The notes under the pieces: generated by a model
What the model was told of the DNA's origin: nothing
Seen by the model: only the letters and a program-made list of their open reading frames with translations
The model's database searches: none
Assembly: GCF_024763615.1 (NCBI RefSeq)
Contig: NC_077223.1
Coordinates: forward strand, 91,512,627 to 91,576,626
Direction: 5' to 3'
Source of the DNA: Phlebotomus papatasi
Taxonomy: Eukaryota; Arthropoda; Insecta; Diptera; Psychodidae
DNA length: 64,000 nucleotides
Translations under genes and position numbers: made by a program
Shown: positions 1 through 13,100 of the stretch, one piece after another
Numbering within the stretch: the first letter of the stretch is position 1
Layout of the letters: the number at the start of each line of letters is the position of its first letter

Positions 1-871
1 TCCCTATAGTATCTATGAATTCATATAAATCTCATTCTCTAAAGTCCTATTTGAAAAATCGCAGTGTTTGGTGGTACCCCTGTTTGGTGTTGCCCCAGTT
101 TCCCTTAATGGATGATTTGTACTATTTTGTTACGCAATTCAACGTAGATCTATTAAATTTACTTTTTTTTTAAAACTTTATTGAGCACAGAAACTCGAAA
201 AACAACTAAAAGGGGTATCGGTAGGAGTATTAACTTTTAGTCACATTAACTTTTTTTACACAACATTTTTTATTAAAAAAAAATGAAGCATTCAAACTTA
301 TCTCTTAACTTAAGAACAATTCACTAAAATACTTTTAACAACGATATTTTAAAATTCAAACTCACGGACTGTAGAAGTAAATCCCAACTTTATGGAGTTG
401 TTCCTCCTGCAATTTCCGTATAGTTTCTTTGTGATACCTGGGGGCATCTGCACGTGCCAGCACTATCAAAGACCACAAGAAAACCACGTATTTCCACGCA
501 CGACACATTCCGCAGCAAGAGCGTTAGATCGAGACTTTAGCAACTGCGATCTAGACGATTGAACGGTGGAAGACAAAGTGGCTGATCTTGGGCTATCCGA
601 CGCTCAATGCAGATATATCCCACGAAGTTGCACCGCGACCCAGAGACACGATCAGCAGAGAGTGAAGACAGTGAAGGGAAAAACAAGTGCAATCTGAGTG
701 CGTGAACTTCCAAGATCGACTGACATTGACAATGGCACAATTTTAATGGACTTTCAGAGAACTTGTGAACTAGAGATTGAGAAGAAAATTACCAGAAGTT
801 AAGTAGATTTATTGTAACAAATAAAATAAAAGCAATATTGGGGAAAAAGACTCTCAACAAGGTAAAGGTGA
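1..871. other. Downstream flank of the FReD gene
   Basis: No supported gene. Bases 1-110 are the right half of a repeat also found intact at 38305-38494 (GTGTTTGGTG and GCCCCAGTTTCCC motifs). Bases 370-740 are less AT-rich, but both strands lack a convincing reading frame. Confidence 0.5.
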
Positions 872-877
872 TTTATT
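872..877 (-). terminator. Likely polyadenylation signal AATAAA of the FReD gene
   Basis: Canonical AATAAA on the minus strand about 115 nt after the TAA, followed by a G/U-rich stretch (CCTTGTTGAGAGTC). A second AATAAA lies at 808-813 (minus). Either would give a short 3' UTR, as is common in flies. Confidence 0.6.
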
Positions 878-990
878 TTCACTTGATACAAAAGCAACTT
901 TTATACATAAGAGTTTGTGGCCAAGGAAGGGAGACTTTTGCTGCGGGAGAAGGTGACAGGAACACATGGGCACTGGAACCTCAGCGAAGG

Positions 991-1123
991 TTAATCAACT
1001 GGTCGGATCATCATTCGGACCTTCTTGAGGGAATAATTGGCTCCCTTGAACTCATTCCAGTAGATGCCCTGGTAGCGCAGTTCATCTGGTACCTCACCAC
1101 CCAAATACCGACCATTGAGGTTA
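991..1123 (-). CDS. FReD gene exon 5: C-terminus of fibrinogen domain
   Basis: Acceptor CTACTTTTCAG; the first base completes the Ser codon started in exon 4, giving CDTSNLNGRYLGG. The exon continues GIYWNEFKGANYSLKKVRMM and ends IRPVD then TAA at 991-993. Ending shortly after the MMIRP-like strand is normal for the family. Confidence 0.94.
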
Positions 1124-4100
1124 CTGAAAAGTAGAGAAAGCTCATGGTGAACTAATCCTCTTTCGAAGGGCAAGGTTTTTCCATTTCCACAGCAATTGCT
1201 GCATTTTTAAATGATTAACAGATTGTAAGTCAAGGCTGACTCTCTTAAAATTAAAATTCCTCCTATTCCAATGCAACGATTGTGTTTAGAAAAGCATTTA
1301 GAGTTGAACACGAAGAAGTCGTAATTCGATGTAATTTTTTGATCACGAAAACTAGAACAAGTTGAACAAGTATCCAAAAGACACAGTTACATGAAATTAC
1401 TTGTAATTTCTCTCTCAAATGCTGATAAAAATCGTTGACCATGAAAATCTGTTATAGTCAGAATATTATGGTTGTTATTGCTTGATTTTTAAGACGATTG
1501 AACACAATGTTAATTTACTGTTTGATGTTAAGCAAATAAATAAGAAACTGAAATTAAGAGATTTTGAAAAGGCCGAAAAAACAATTCTATTTTTAAAAAT
1601 ATTGCAGAGTCTTTAGAATCTATTAGTTAATACTGCTCATCTCTATAACTTTATTTTAAATTCAACACAAAAATAATGAGAATCAAATCGATGGCTCAGA
1701 ATAAGACTCAAACAACTCAAATTTTTACAAAATTCGTTTTTACGCTTTATAGGTACTCCTTATATCATCTATCTTCCCCGTTAACATTATACCTGGAAGT
1801 TAATTATTTTTAAAATTATATAGTTTTTAAATGTCTTTAAATGTCTCTTCTGTAAAGTTAACCATTTGCAAGTTACTTAAGTCTAATTCTGAGCCATTGA
1901 AATTATGTTCATAAAATTTCTGATTTTACTAGATTTTCTGTGATCAAATACTCAAATTCTACTTTTTTAATATGTAAAATTTGTTTTAAAGTTAAGAGAG
2001 TTTTTAAAAAAGTGAGGTTACAATTCAGTTAAGCTCCAAAATCGGATCATTTTTGCATAAACTCAAAAACGATCTATTGAAGTGCAATATTTATCACTAA
2101 TTTGTACATTTGAACTATACTTAAAACAATAAATCTATTTTAATTGTGATTTTTCAAACACAATTCATAAGTTTTAAATGGAGCAAATTCTAACCTCAAA
2201 ACAGCTTTACGATAAAACTGTCTTGGTAGACTCAAATGTGCTAATAACTTCTTCTACTATAACCTAAAAATTACATTACTTTTTAATAGTGCTATTAAAT
2301 TTTCAACCGTAAATCAAATAACCTATTTCTTCCCCTTTGAAAAATCAATGAATAGGATATGTTTTTCTGATTAAAGTGCAAATCGTCATGAATCACCAGA
2401 TACGTCTTTCATGTTTAATAAGTAATAAAAAAAAATGCTTTCATAGGTCATTAGGCCAGAATTTTCATTCATTTTATTGAGACTAGGCACAACATAACCT
2501 AACATTTAAAAACAACATCTAGGTAGGTCATATAAGAGAATCAATTCATATAATATAACCTATAACGTTAAACCTCGCAAAAAAATATTATATTTTACTC
2601 AGTAACTTTATTAAAAAAAAAGTAGCTTTAAGTATTTAAGAAATCAATTGACCAATTTTACTAAAAAGAAATCAAGTAAATATTTGTTGCTCCTAACCTT
2701 AAAACAGAAATTGGATTTTTTTCATAGCGTCATGTTACGGTCACGTTAAAGCTTTTAAAGTTATTTTAGTCAGCTTTTGTTCAATATCTTTAAAAAAAAA
2801 TTAATGTTTTTTATCAAAAATACTCTCTATAACATGTATAATTTATTCCCAAACCTCGAAACCGCCAACCTTTTTAGTTTTTAGTAACGGTTTTACAATT
2901 TCAAGGATTAAAAGAGATTCTGCTTTAAAGGAATATATTTTTGTAAAGTAGCCACTGGATCTTGTGAAATTTTGTCAAAAGGTGGTTTTTCCTAGGTTGG
3001 CAAAACTTTCTCTCCTTTTTCTACTGCTCCACCCTCCCCCCGGAAAACACCTGGGACGGTTAAACATCATACTATTTGTCCGTCTGTTCGTTCGACCGTC
3101 TGTGTCCTTGCGTCTGTTTTTTCATCCGTCCATTCAGTCGTTACCACACCTCCAGATCCAATGGTTAGAGATAGAAAATCGGAACCATCTGGGGCCCTCC
3201 CCTCCCAGAAGTCGATCCTGGGGCCATTAATATGTCCTTTGTTCCCCCTCCCTGCCCTTCCACACCAAAACCATGTTTTTGAGATTACTCGAAAACTCGT
3301 TGTGAGATGCTTTTTTTATTTTTAGATATGTTTTATAGGGGTCCCGCTCAAAATCCCGAACGCCAAAATCCCGAAAGCCAAATTCCCGAAAACCAAATTC
3401 CTGAATGGACCAAAATACCGATATCCATAATCCCGAATTCTTAAAAGTGTCACAACTACTTCCACGATTGCACACGCGCTTGCTGGAGGCAAAGGGAAAT
3501 CTTCTGTGTCTTAGAAAATTATTACAGTACACAGAAAAAAATATTTTGTAAAATTGTTCGTAAATGTTTGTGAAATCCTATGGCAAACTTACGAAATGCT
3601 AGTGAATCGTATAACCCACAAACAAGTTCGTAAAATGTTGTACTTTTTTCTCAAACATTGTTCGTAAAATGATCATTTGACGAACATTTTTTCGTAAATG
3701 TTCGTATACACATAAAAATGTTCGTAAAATTTTGTCATTTGTTCATATTTGTTCGTAAATTTTTGCCAGACAAACAAAAATTTACGAACAAAATACAACA
3801 TTTTACGAAAATTTTTATGTGTGTTTACGAACATTTACGAACAAATGTTTGTAAAAGTACAAAAAATGTTCGTCAAATGATCATTTTACGAACAATGTTT
3901 GTGAAAAGTACAACATTTTACGAACTTGTTTGTGGGTTATACAATTCACGAGCATGTCGTAAGTCTGCCATAGGATTTCACAAACATTTACGAACAATTT
4001 TACAAAATATTTTTTTTCTGTGTAGACTCTCTCTCAATCGGGAATATGGGGCAAAATGTCATCCGGTTTATCGATAGATTTGGGCGTCAAAGCCTTTGTA

Positions 4101-7100
4101 AATTCCACAAAAAGCGCTCAATTATAAACAATCACGATAAAATAGGAAGAACTACAGCGAATTGGAGCAAATTAACTTCATAATTAAAAGTGAAAATTGT
4201 CAACAACATTTTTCGCCCGATTGAAAAAGAGCCGATTGAGTGAGAGTTTGTATAAACATTTTCCTCCATATAATTACATTCCTTTTAGGATTTTGAAAAT
4301 TCGGGATTTTGGCGTTCAGGATTTTGGTTTTCGGGATTTTGGCTGCCACCGGTTTTGGAGATAACCTATGCAAACATTTCGTCTTTATACGAAAATACCG
4401 TTGAATCATTCTTAATATCGGTTTTTCAAGATCAAAAGATTAAAAAGGCTCTAAGGAGAATGCATTTTTTAACCGAATGGTATCATGCTTGGACTCGTCG
4501 GAAAGGTTTTGGAATTCCTAACAAGTCTGAACCTATTCAAATTGGTTATAAACCGGTAATGAACAGTCCCGAACTTTTTTCAGGACTCATATTTGCCAAA
4601 ACGAATGTGAACCATATTTAACCTAGTCATTTTGTGTTAGTTTCTCTTGAGTATTGTTTATCTGAAAGTATATAAGACAACTACTAAATAATTATTTTTC
4701 GTCCTAAAAATTGTTGTTTTTGAAAGTAACGCATGCGTGAAACTACTCCATCCTCACCAAGAGTAAAAACCGCAAAAACACAAATCCTAATAAAAAAAAA
4801 ACCTTCTAAAAATTTGTAAAAGTCCTTATCCTTATTTTACTACGTTTATTTTATTTTATTAGTAAAAGCTTATCTGTCTCTCTAAACATAAAGACAGTCT
4901 TAAAAATAACTCTATTAGTGCACAATAAATATCATAAAACTTTCCTTTAAAAGCTGGGGATGCTAGGGAGCTTTAAAAAAAACCCTTCATAATGACAAAA
5001 GTTAAATTAATTATATGGATGACCCTCATGGCATTAAAATGTACCAAGCGTACCAAGTATATAGCATTCCACAGAAAATACCACACAATAAAAATATGGG
5101 AGAATGCGAGAGGAAAGGCAATAAAATACGCAACATTCTCTCAGCAATTTCATCAATGAAAAGCCTGAGAATTGGCGGGAAATGTGCAGGGCTGCGTTGA
5201 AGTGAATTGTGGATTGTGTCTCAACTCACCTCGTATCACAAGCATTGTACCACCATCCTCCGGTGTGGGCTTGAGCACAGTTTCCCTCCACCCATGAATC
5301 ATTGTCCAGATCCAGGGCCGAGAACTTCTGACCAGCATGGTAGGAAAGGGAGTCTCCAGCATCACCAGAATACTTTCCCAGGAGAATCAGGGCATAGTTC
5401 TCCTTCTCACCGCCAATCGCGAAGGAATCGTACTTGGCAATCTTTGTCTCACCTTCAAAGTCTTCCAAATGAATAAGCAATTCGTGGATCCGAGAAGATG
5501 TTATTTCGTGCAATTTATCAAGTCCAATCCAAAATTCACCGTCGATATTGCCAAAACCGTGCTTATATTCCGACCATGTTCGATAGAAATTAACTCCTCC
5601 GTCATCCCTGTGCTGAATCACCTGCAAATACGGCGAGAATTATTCAATTCACTCTTCAGGATTTCCTCAATCATTCCCTGCCCCACGTGCCCCCTCCTAA
5701 CATCATCCTTTCAATGCCATTTGCTGGGAAGTATCAATAAGCATTCCATTTGGCATTGCATTTAGCTGATTCGGAAGCTGTGATAGGAATTTGTGTGGGA
5801 GAGTGCGAAAATAGCGAGTATTCATTAGCAGCTAATCGCATGGGATATTTTATGGACTGAAAAGTAGAGGTGCTTTAATAGTCAACAAAAGGAAATTATA
5901 GACAATAAAATTTCAGCATTTAACTCATAACAATTCATCAATGTTGTCTTTTTCGCGAAATATTATCCAAAATGATTTAAAGTATTTGAGTAAATTATCC
6001 AGAAATTAATAACTGCCCATTTTTCACGGTTTATTGATTGTCAAAGGTCAAATGGTTCATTTTTTTGAAAATTTACAAAATTAAAAAAGTACATTTTAAT
6101 TAACTTTTGAACATCATTCCATATTTTCGTGAATTAATAAAAACTCAATAAATACAATTCAATTACGATTGTGACCTTAATTCAAACAATTAATTAAATA
6201 ATATAATTAATCGATACTCCCATCGAGTCTGAATATAATTTTCTTACAATTAAATAGTGCCACAAATTATTCGTAATAATATAAATTTCTCATTGTATAT
6301 TGTAAATTCTGCTTAGTAACATAAAGAATTACTTACAGTCCATCCCTCGAGGCAATTGACATAAAAAGGACTTCGAATGTGTCCACTTGGTTCCACTTTG
6401 ATTATTCCCGATCTCTTTTGTGCTTCCTTGCAACTCGAAGGTAGGACAGAAATCTCACAAGAACCCTCTCCATTGCCACGGGCTGCATTTGGATGCATCA
6501 TTGCATACACGGGTTGATTCTTAATGCCAAGTAGAGCATTATTGAGGAAACTCTTTGTTGGAATATTCCTCTGACTCAAGGAGACTTCCCTGAGGTGAAA
6601 AAATTGTTTATTGATATGTTAAGGGGACACAGGATATCCTACCTGAGACTGGATTGAAGCTGAGTAATATTCTGTCCCGAGGAGATTAGCTCCTTCTCTA
6701 TTCGAAGTACAGCCAATCGTGTGGACGTGAGGAGAGTGGCCAGAGCATTGAGTCTATCCGAGAATTCACCGGATGTCACAAGGCCATTTTTACCAGTTAC
6801 ATGGTACCATTGACCCTTAACAGCATCCCATTCATTCTTCAGCTCCTCAATAGATCCTTCCGTTTTGGTGAGAATCCAATCGACATTCTGATATCGTCGT
6901 GATAATTCCCGGACTTCAGCTCTGATGGCGTCATATCGCTCTTGATTGGACACTTCTATGCGTGTTATTCTGAAAGGTGTGAACATTTCAAAAGCCAATG
7001 TTCTCTCAACGATATGTTAAACCAGGGGTTTTCCACAGTTCAATTTTCATAAAGTTAAATGTAAATTATAAAGTTTTTACGCAAATCTTGCAATTAAACG

Positions 7101-10100
7101 AAATAAAAATATACTGAGGCATAGATTGCGTTTTTATTTACAAAGTTTATCAAATGAAGGTATGAGGATAATTTTAAGTAAGGTAAAGTACCCTCGAGTC
7201 GACCGGTTCCTCGACTCGACCGGTGGTCAATATTAGAATCTTTAAATGGTGAATTTCTATAAAATTGTCACTGATTCGTATTTATTTATGGAATAATTGA
7301 ATAAATAACTCTGCCGGTCGAATTAAGGAACCGGTCGACTCGAGGGCACTTTACTTTAATTACGAATTTTTAAAAGATTTCGGGTAAAGTTCAGTACACG
7401 AACGAGTAAGAATTGTCTCACGAAGAAATTTAGGGAGAAAACCACGAGTTAAAATACAGCTTTAGTAACTTAGAACAATGCAATAGCTCATTTGGAAGCT
7501 ACCTGCTATCACCTTTCCCGGAGGCAGCCAAAATCCCGAACCCCAAAATCCTGAAAGGGATTAAATTAAATGGAGGATAATGTGTAGAATAATTTCCTAA
7601 GACACACAGAAAATGTCCCTGTGCCTCTAGCAAACGCGGGTGTAATCGTGAGAGTAGCTATGACACTTTTAAAAATTCGACGACGCAGAATATAAGTCGA
7701 ACAACTCGATTTTGTGCAAAAATAATTTTATTCGGTTTTTGGATGCTTCTTTATACCCTCTACATGTGAATATTATACTTGAAAGATAATTATTTTCAAA
7801 GTTATAAGAGAATTTAAATATCAAAAATCCTATACTCTGTATGTAAAATTTCAACTTCAAATTCGTTTCTTATTCTGAGCGATCGAATGCGGGATTTTGG
7901 CTTTCGAAACTTTGGCCCATTCGGGATTCTGGCTTACGGGATTTTGACCGGGAATTTTTGCAAGCTATCCAGTGTTCATAGTAATGAATCTACCCTATGT
8001 ATTGCAAATGCGGGTAACTATACCATCAGGGAGTGACTACTGACTATCCCCTGTTTTTTTTTAAGTTTTTGTTTAATTTTAGCAGTAGAGGATGATCTTC
8101 AACGCTCAAACATGATAGCTCGGATTAGTTAATACCGTCCTGAAGTGCTAGAATTAAAAAAAAAGCTCATACGGCTTTCAGACCTAAGGCTTAGCCAAAT
8201 GGTAACTGCTCTAATTTCTTATCGTTTATGATTTTTTGGGAAAATTTAACTTAGGATTGAATTATTAAAGATAAATACCTATTAGGATCTCAAAAAGCAA
8301 TTAAATTGCACACTATTTAGCATTTTGAGACCTACGGGAACTGGGTTAAACCTCTAGTCTGAAGATCGCTTTATGCCAGCTTCAGACTGGAGGTTTAGCC
8401 CAGTTCCCGAAGATCTCAAAAATCTTAATAACAAGCAATTTTATTGATTTTTCAAAATCTATTGGCTCATTTGCCCTTAATATCCAATTCTAAACAACAA
8501 TTTCCTAAAAAATCGTGCCTGATAAGGAATTAGAGCAGTTAAGCCAGATAGCTAAGCCTTAGGTCTGAATCCCGTATTACGAACAACAGACGGCATTTCT
8601 TTATTCGTCTACAGTCTATTTAGAAGACTCTATTTTACGTCTATAAGAGTGCTCGTAGTGTCCTGAATATCTTAATTATCTCAATATTTAAGAATTTAAT
8701 TTTCGTTTTAGGCCTTATGATTTGAGCGTCTCATATTCCTTACTGCCAAGTATCTATAATGAATATTGTGTTTCATGGGGCTCTCTATTATGATTTTTAT
8801 TATTTATTACTCTATTTAAGGCGTCTGATCTTCGAATTTAAACATGTAACCTTATGATACAAAGATTTCATTTTCCATTTAGGCCTGATATTTTAAATAT
8901 TTGGTTTTATTTTATAGGTCTATATTCCACTTTCTGTTTTAGGCTTTTCATATATCCAGGAAAGGCTTAAAAAGTCTATACAAAACAATAAATCTAAGAC
9001 TTTATCTTATAAATAACTAATTTTTCGAATTAAACAATATATTTTCTATTTTAAGCATTTAATACTGATCTTATGTCGTATAATAGAGCTTTTATTTTGC
9101 ATTTTACACATTTTAATCTTCTGTTTTGGAATATGATTTTTTTATTGTAAGGTAACAATGAAAAATTCTACACTTTCAAAAAGAAAATAATTCTACGTTC
9201 TAACCTTTAAGAGAAATCGTCTCTCTAATTCGTCTCTTACATTAGATCTCATTTTAAATTATTTTAAGGATTTTAAATGGTACTTTTAGAATCTTAAACT
9301 TCATAATAAAAATAGCTCTTAGAACAAAACAGGTAAAAAAATTACAAGATATTGTGTTTTTATTTATAAACCCCTTTACCTTAGTAATAAGAAAGTGAGA
9401 GAAGATATCAAGTACGGAAAATTTTCTTGGATAAAGGAGTTCCCATAATTAGAAAAAAATGTTTCATTGCTCAAATTGATAGATCAACTGTCTAAAAATA
9501 CTTGACAAAAGATTAAGATGATACTTTAAAGTATTTTTAAAGATACAGACACTAAAGCAGACGAAAAGATTTGCAAAAACTCGGACGAACATCTGAAACT
9601 TTGATCCGTTTTTTCTCCACTTCTCATTTTAGTTAAGCATTTTGTTGAATTGATTGACGAAAAGATTACACTTAAAGTTAAAATAACATTCCAGAAGTGT
9701 TTATTTTACCCTGAAGTATTGATCCGAAATCGATGTAAATATTATGCTTTTTATGTGTATTAGTGGTCAAAGTCACCCTTTTTCATGTTAATTTTAACAT
9801 TAAAAAGGTGTAAAATCAACATTTAAAAAAATGTTGATATTTTTTTACACCTAAAAAGTGTTAAAGTTATGAGGAAAAAAAGTTAATAAGAAAATTTTGA
9901 GAGGTTTTCTGGAATATTATCAAAAACATAGCACACCCTCTTTTTCAAGACTTTTTGGTGAATTTCTACACTGAGAAAAAAAAGAGGCTGCGATTAACTT
10001 TTTTTCCTCATAACTTTAACACTGTTTAGGTGTAAAAATATATCAACATTTTTTAATGTTAATTTTACACCTTTCGAGGGCAAAATCAACATGAAAAAGG

Positions 10101-13100
10101 TTAACTTTAACCCATAATACACCTAAAAAGCATAATATTTACACCGATTTCGGATCAATAATGCAGGGTAAAATTAACATTTCCGGAATGGTATTTTAAC
10201 TTTTTCGAATTTCTCTCAGTGAAGGCTTATGGTTCTATTCAAATGAAGAATGGACATGTTTTTTTAGCAGTTTGCTGTTCTTGAAGTGCCAATTTTCCTT
10301 TATATTGATTCATGTTACGACTGTTTAGTAATTTTAGAATATGGCAAGGACTGAGGGAAAATAGTCAAGACAGGGACCAATACAAAGAAAAGTTAATAAT
10401 ACAGAAGTACTTCAGAACAGTGAAGTGCTAAAAAAACCATGCTCATTTCTCAACGGAATAGCACTATTATATTCCCTCCTGATTTAAATTCCCTTGCAGT
10501 GAACCAACACAATTGTTGGCCTGTGTCTACCGATGTTCAATATTTAACAAAATAAAGAAATTTTTCGATAATTTATAATCGTCATAAGTCAAAACTAGTA
10601 AGGCAGCAATGAACGTTAACTTGATTCTTCTTGTAATTTTAGCGTATCCACTCCGTTTTTTTCTTTTTTTTCTTTTGTACAATCTTGTCTTCTAAGAAAA
10701 AGGTTTTAATTTATAATTTCAAAACGTAGAGATTAATATTACTCAAGGTTTAATTGGGTATTAAAATTAGCATCTATAAAATTGTATTTTGATTAATCTT
10801 ATCTTGGAATTGTGAGATGTTTACCCCTTGTCAATATTATTATTTATATTGAAACGGAAGCTTTTAGTTTTGAATGCATTAAGCCCTCGTATCTGAGACG
10901 TCTGATCTTATTTCAAGATAAAAGTTCATAGACATTAACCATCGATATTGCAATTAAGGCATTGTTTCTAAGGAAATTAATTATTCTTCTGATAACAAGT
11001 GAATTATTCACAGATAATTCCAACCTTTAGGGAACAATGATGAATTCTACAACTTTACGCAAATGCGTTTACAAATGCGGGTAGGTAATCGCTGTCTAAT
11101 TATAGAATTAAGTAAGAGATATATTAATTCCCACGCAATTACGACACTTTCTCCAAATTTATCAAGCACATTATATAAAAAAAAATTGTTTAAATGACTT
11201 TGAAAGCATCTTCCGAAAATCACGAATTATGAAACATAAATCGTATAATGAACTTCGCAATTGATTTTTTTTAAATGTCTCTCAACATTAGCAATAAAAG
11301 CCATTTTCGATAATAATTTACATGAATTACACGCATTATTGTACAAGCTAAAATTTTATGAGCTCCATAAAAAGAAGAATTATTAAGGCGATGAACACAA
11401 AGCATGATCTTGTCACAATTTAATTGATTCAGCACATGTCAATGCTCTTTTTTTGTCCAGCAACTATCAATGGGTGATGAACATGAGAAGTATACAAAAC
11501 AATTAAGTGGTTTGTAGTGTTCTCAATATGTCTTATAGTAGTTTTTTTTTTCTTAGCCGGCAAAGTTGGAAGGAACACAAAATAAATTTTCAAAAGCGAA
11601 TGGCGCCATGACAAATAAATTATCCCAATTTCCATTCAATTAGCCATTATTTCGTGAAATATGATGTCATTTTCAATACAAAATTGTTCCTTTTGCAAAT
11701 TTTTTCAGTATAGAAAATTTTCCTTTTGGAATACTTTATTGTTCTGTCTGACTTCTTTCTTTGTGCAGAATTTAGGTGGATGAATAAAAAAGAGAGAATC
11801 AGTCAATCGATATACCTTATTGTTACTAAGGAAAAGATTTAACATGGGTTTTTTTCTTGAAGAGTTATGTTCTCGATATTATGCAAAAAACAATCCCAAA
11901 ATGCGTGGTATAATTTGTAATGGAAATTTACACGATACATATTGAATTTTCAGGTTGACCTGAAAGAAAATCTGGAGAGATATCATTGAGAAAAATTGGT
12001 ATTCTGTTCTGTATTGGTTTTCATTCAACTTATGTAAAATAACCACAACATTCAGAGAATATTTGTGATCTTCGAACTATACGGAATAATAGAAAAGATT
12101 CACAATATTCGTGAAATGATCGTTAATACTCAGAATATTTGCTTAATATCTGTTTTTTTTTGTTTCCTCCCTTACCTACCCCCCTTACCACGGCCTTAGG
12201 CCTTGAGGCCTATTTTGACCAAAATCAAATGTTCAGAGATCCGAAATACATTCATCTATGTATTCAAAAATACCAAATCGTCGATCAATAAATAAAATCC
12301 TATCAACTGGTAAAAATAAATAAATAAATAAATAACAGATATGAATTGGAACCTTACACATCACTAGCCGTGTTACTTAATATCTGGTATATATACGTCA
12401 ATAAATTTCAAAACATACAAAATATTCATAAATGAACATTAATATTCGATCTGTAATCAGAATATTCGAAATATTCGCAAAATATGTTAAGTTATTCATC
12501 AATTCGCGTAGAAGCAATTTTACTAATTCATGCGTATGTTTCCACAAAAGCGGACGACATTAATTAATATTAATTAAATATCCCCCATTATTCGTAACGA
12601 TTTCGTAATTTCTCGAAGGATATTTCCAATATTCGGAATCTAATTTTTTTTTATTTGTTACTTATTTGTAATGAGTTTTAATATAACTTTATTTATTATT
12701 AGACTTAAAACTCACTATTCCTGAATCCAGAATAAAATTTGGAATGTGGTAAAATCGCGATAACCAAAACCCTGAACGCTCAGATCACGATTTCTTGAAT
12801 GTATTACAGTAGAACCCCGCTATAGGCCATCGCTCTATAGTCCACAATTAATGTTGATTTCAAAACACTGATTTTAAGTTAGGTTATGTTTTTTAGTACG
12901 CGACATGAAATGTTGTCATAAGTATCTTAATATTTTTGACAAAATTTATGGAATATTTGTGATAATTGTGATCCATAATGAAGAGAGCGAGGACAAGTAC
13001 CACAATCTTAAAGAAAGTAGAAGCCGTTGAGCAATTTCAATACTAAAAGTCGTTGATAATTTTAAAAAATAGCATGGACTATAGTGCGACCCAAGTGTCA

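Larger units (their letters stand above)
1124..5229 (-). other. FReD intron 4 (4.1 kb)
   Basis: GT-AG intron. 1200-2940 is plain AT-rich sequence without a recognised feature. 2960-3345 is a repeat related to sequence near 22385-22490 (shared CACCAAAACCATGTTTTT). 3345-4350 is a transposon-like element with a nested foldback. 4360-5200 contains only short, unsupported open frames. Confidence 0.7.

Noticed and set aside
838..1134. A 98-codon plus-strand frame
   Set aside because: It is the antisense shadow of the last FReD exon and its 3' UTR.
3718..4077. A 119-codon plus-strand frame
   Set aside because: It runs through the TTCGTAAA foldback and is produced by the reiterated motif.
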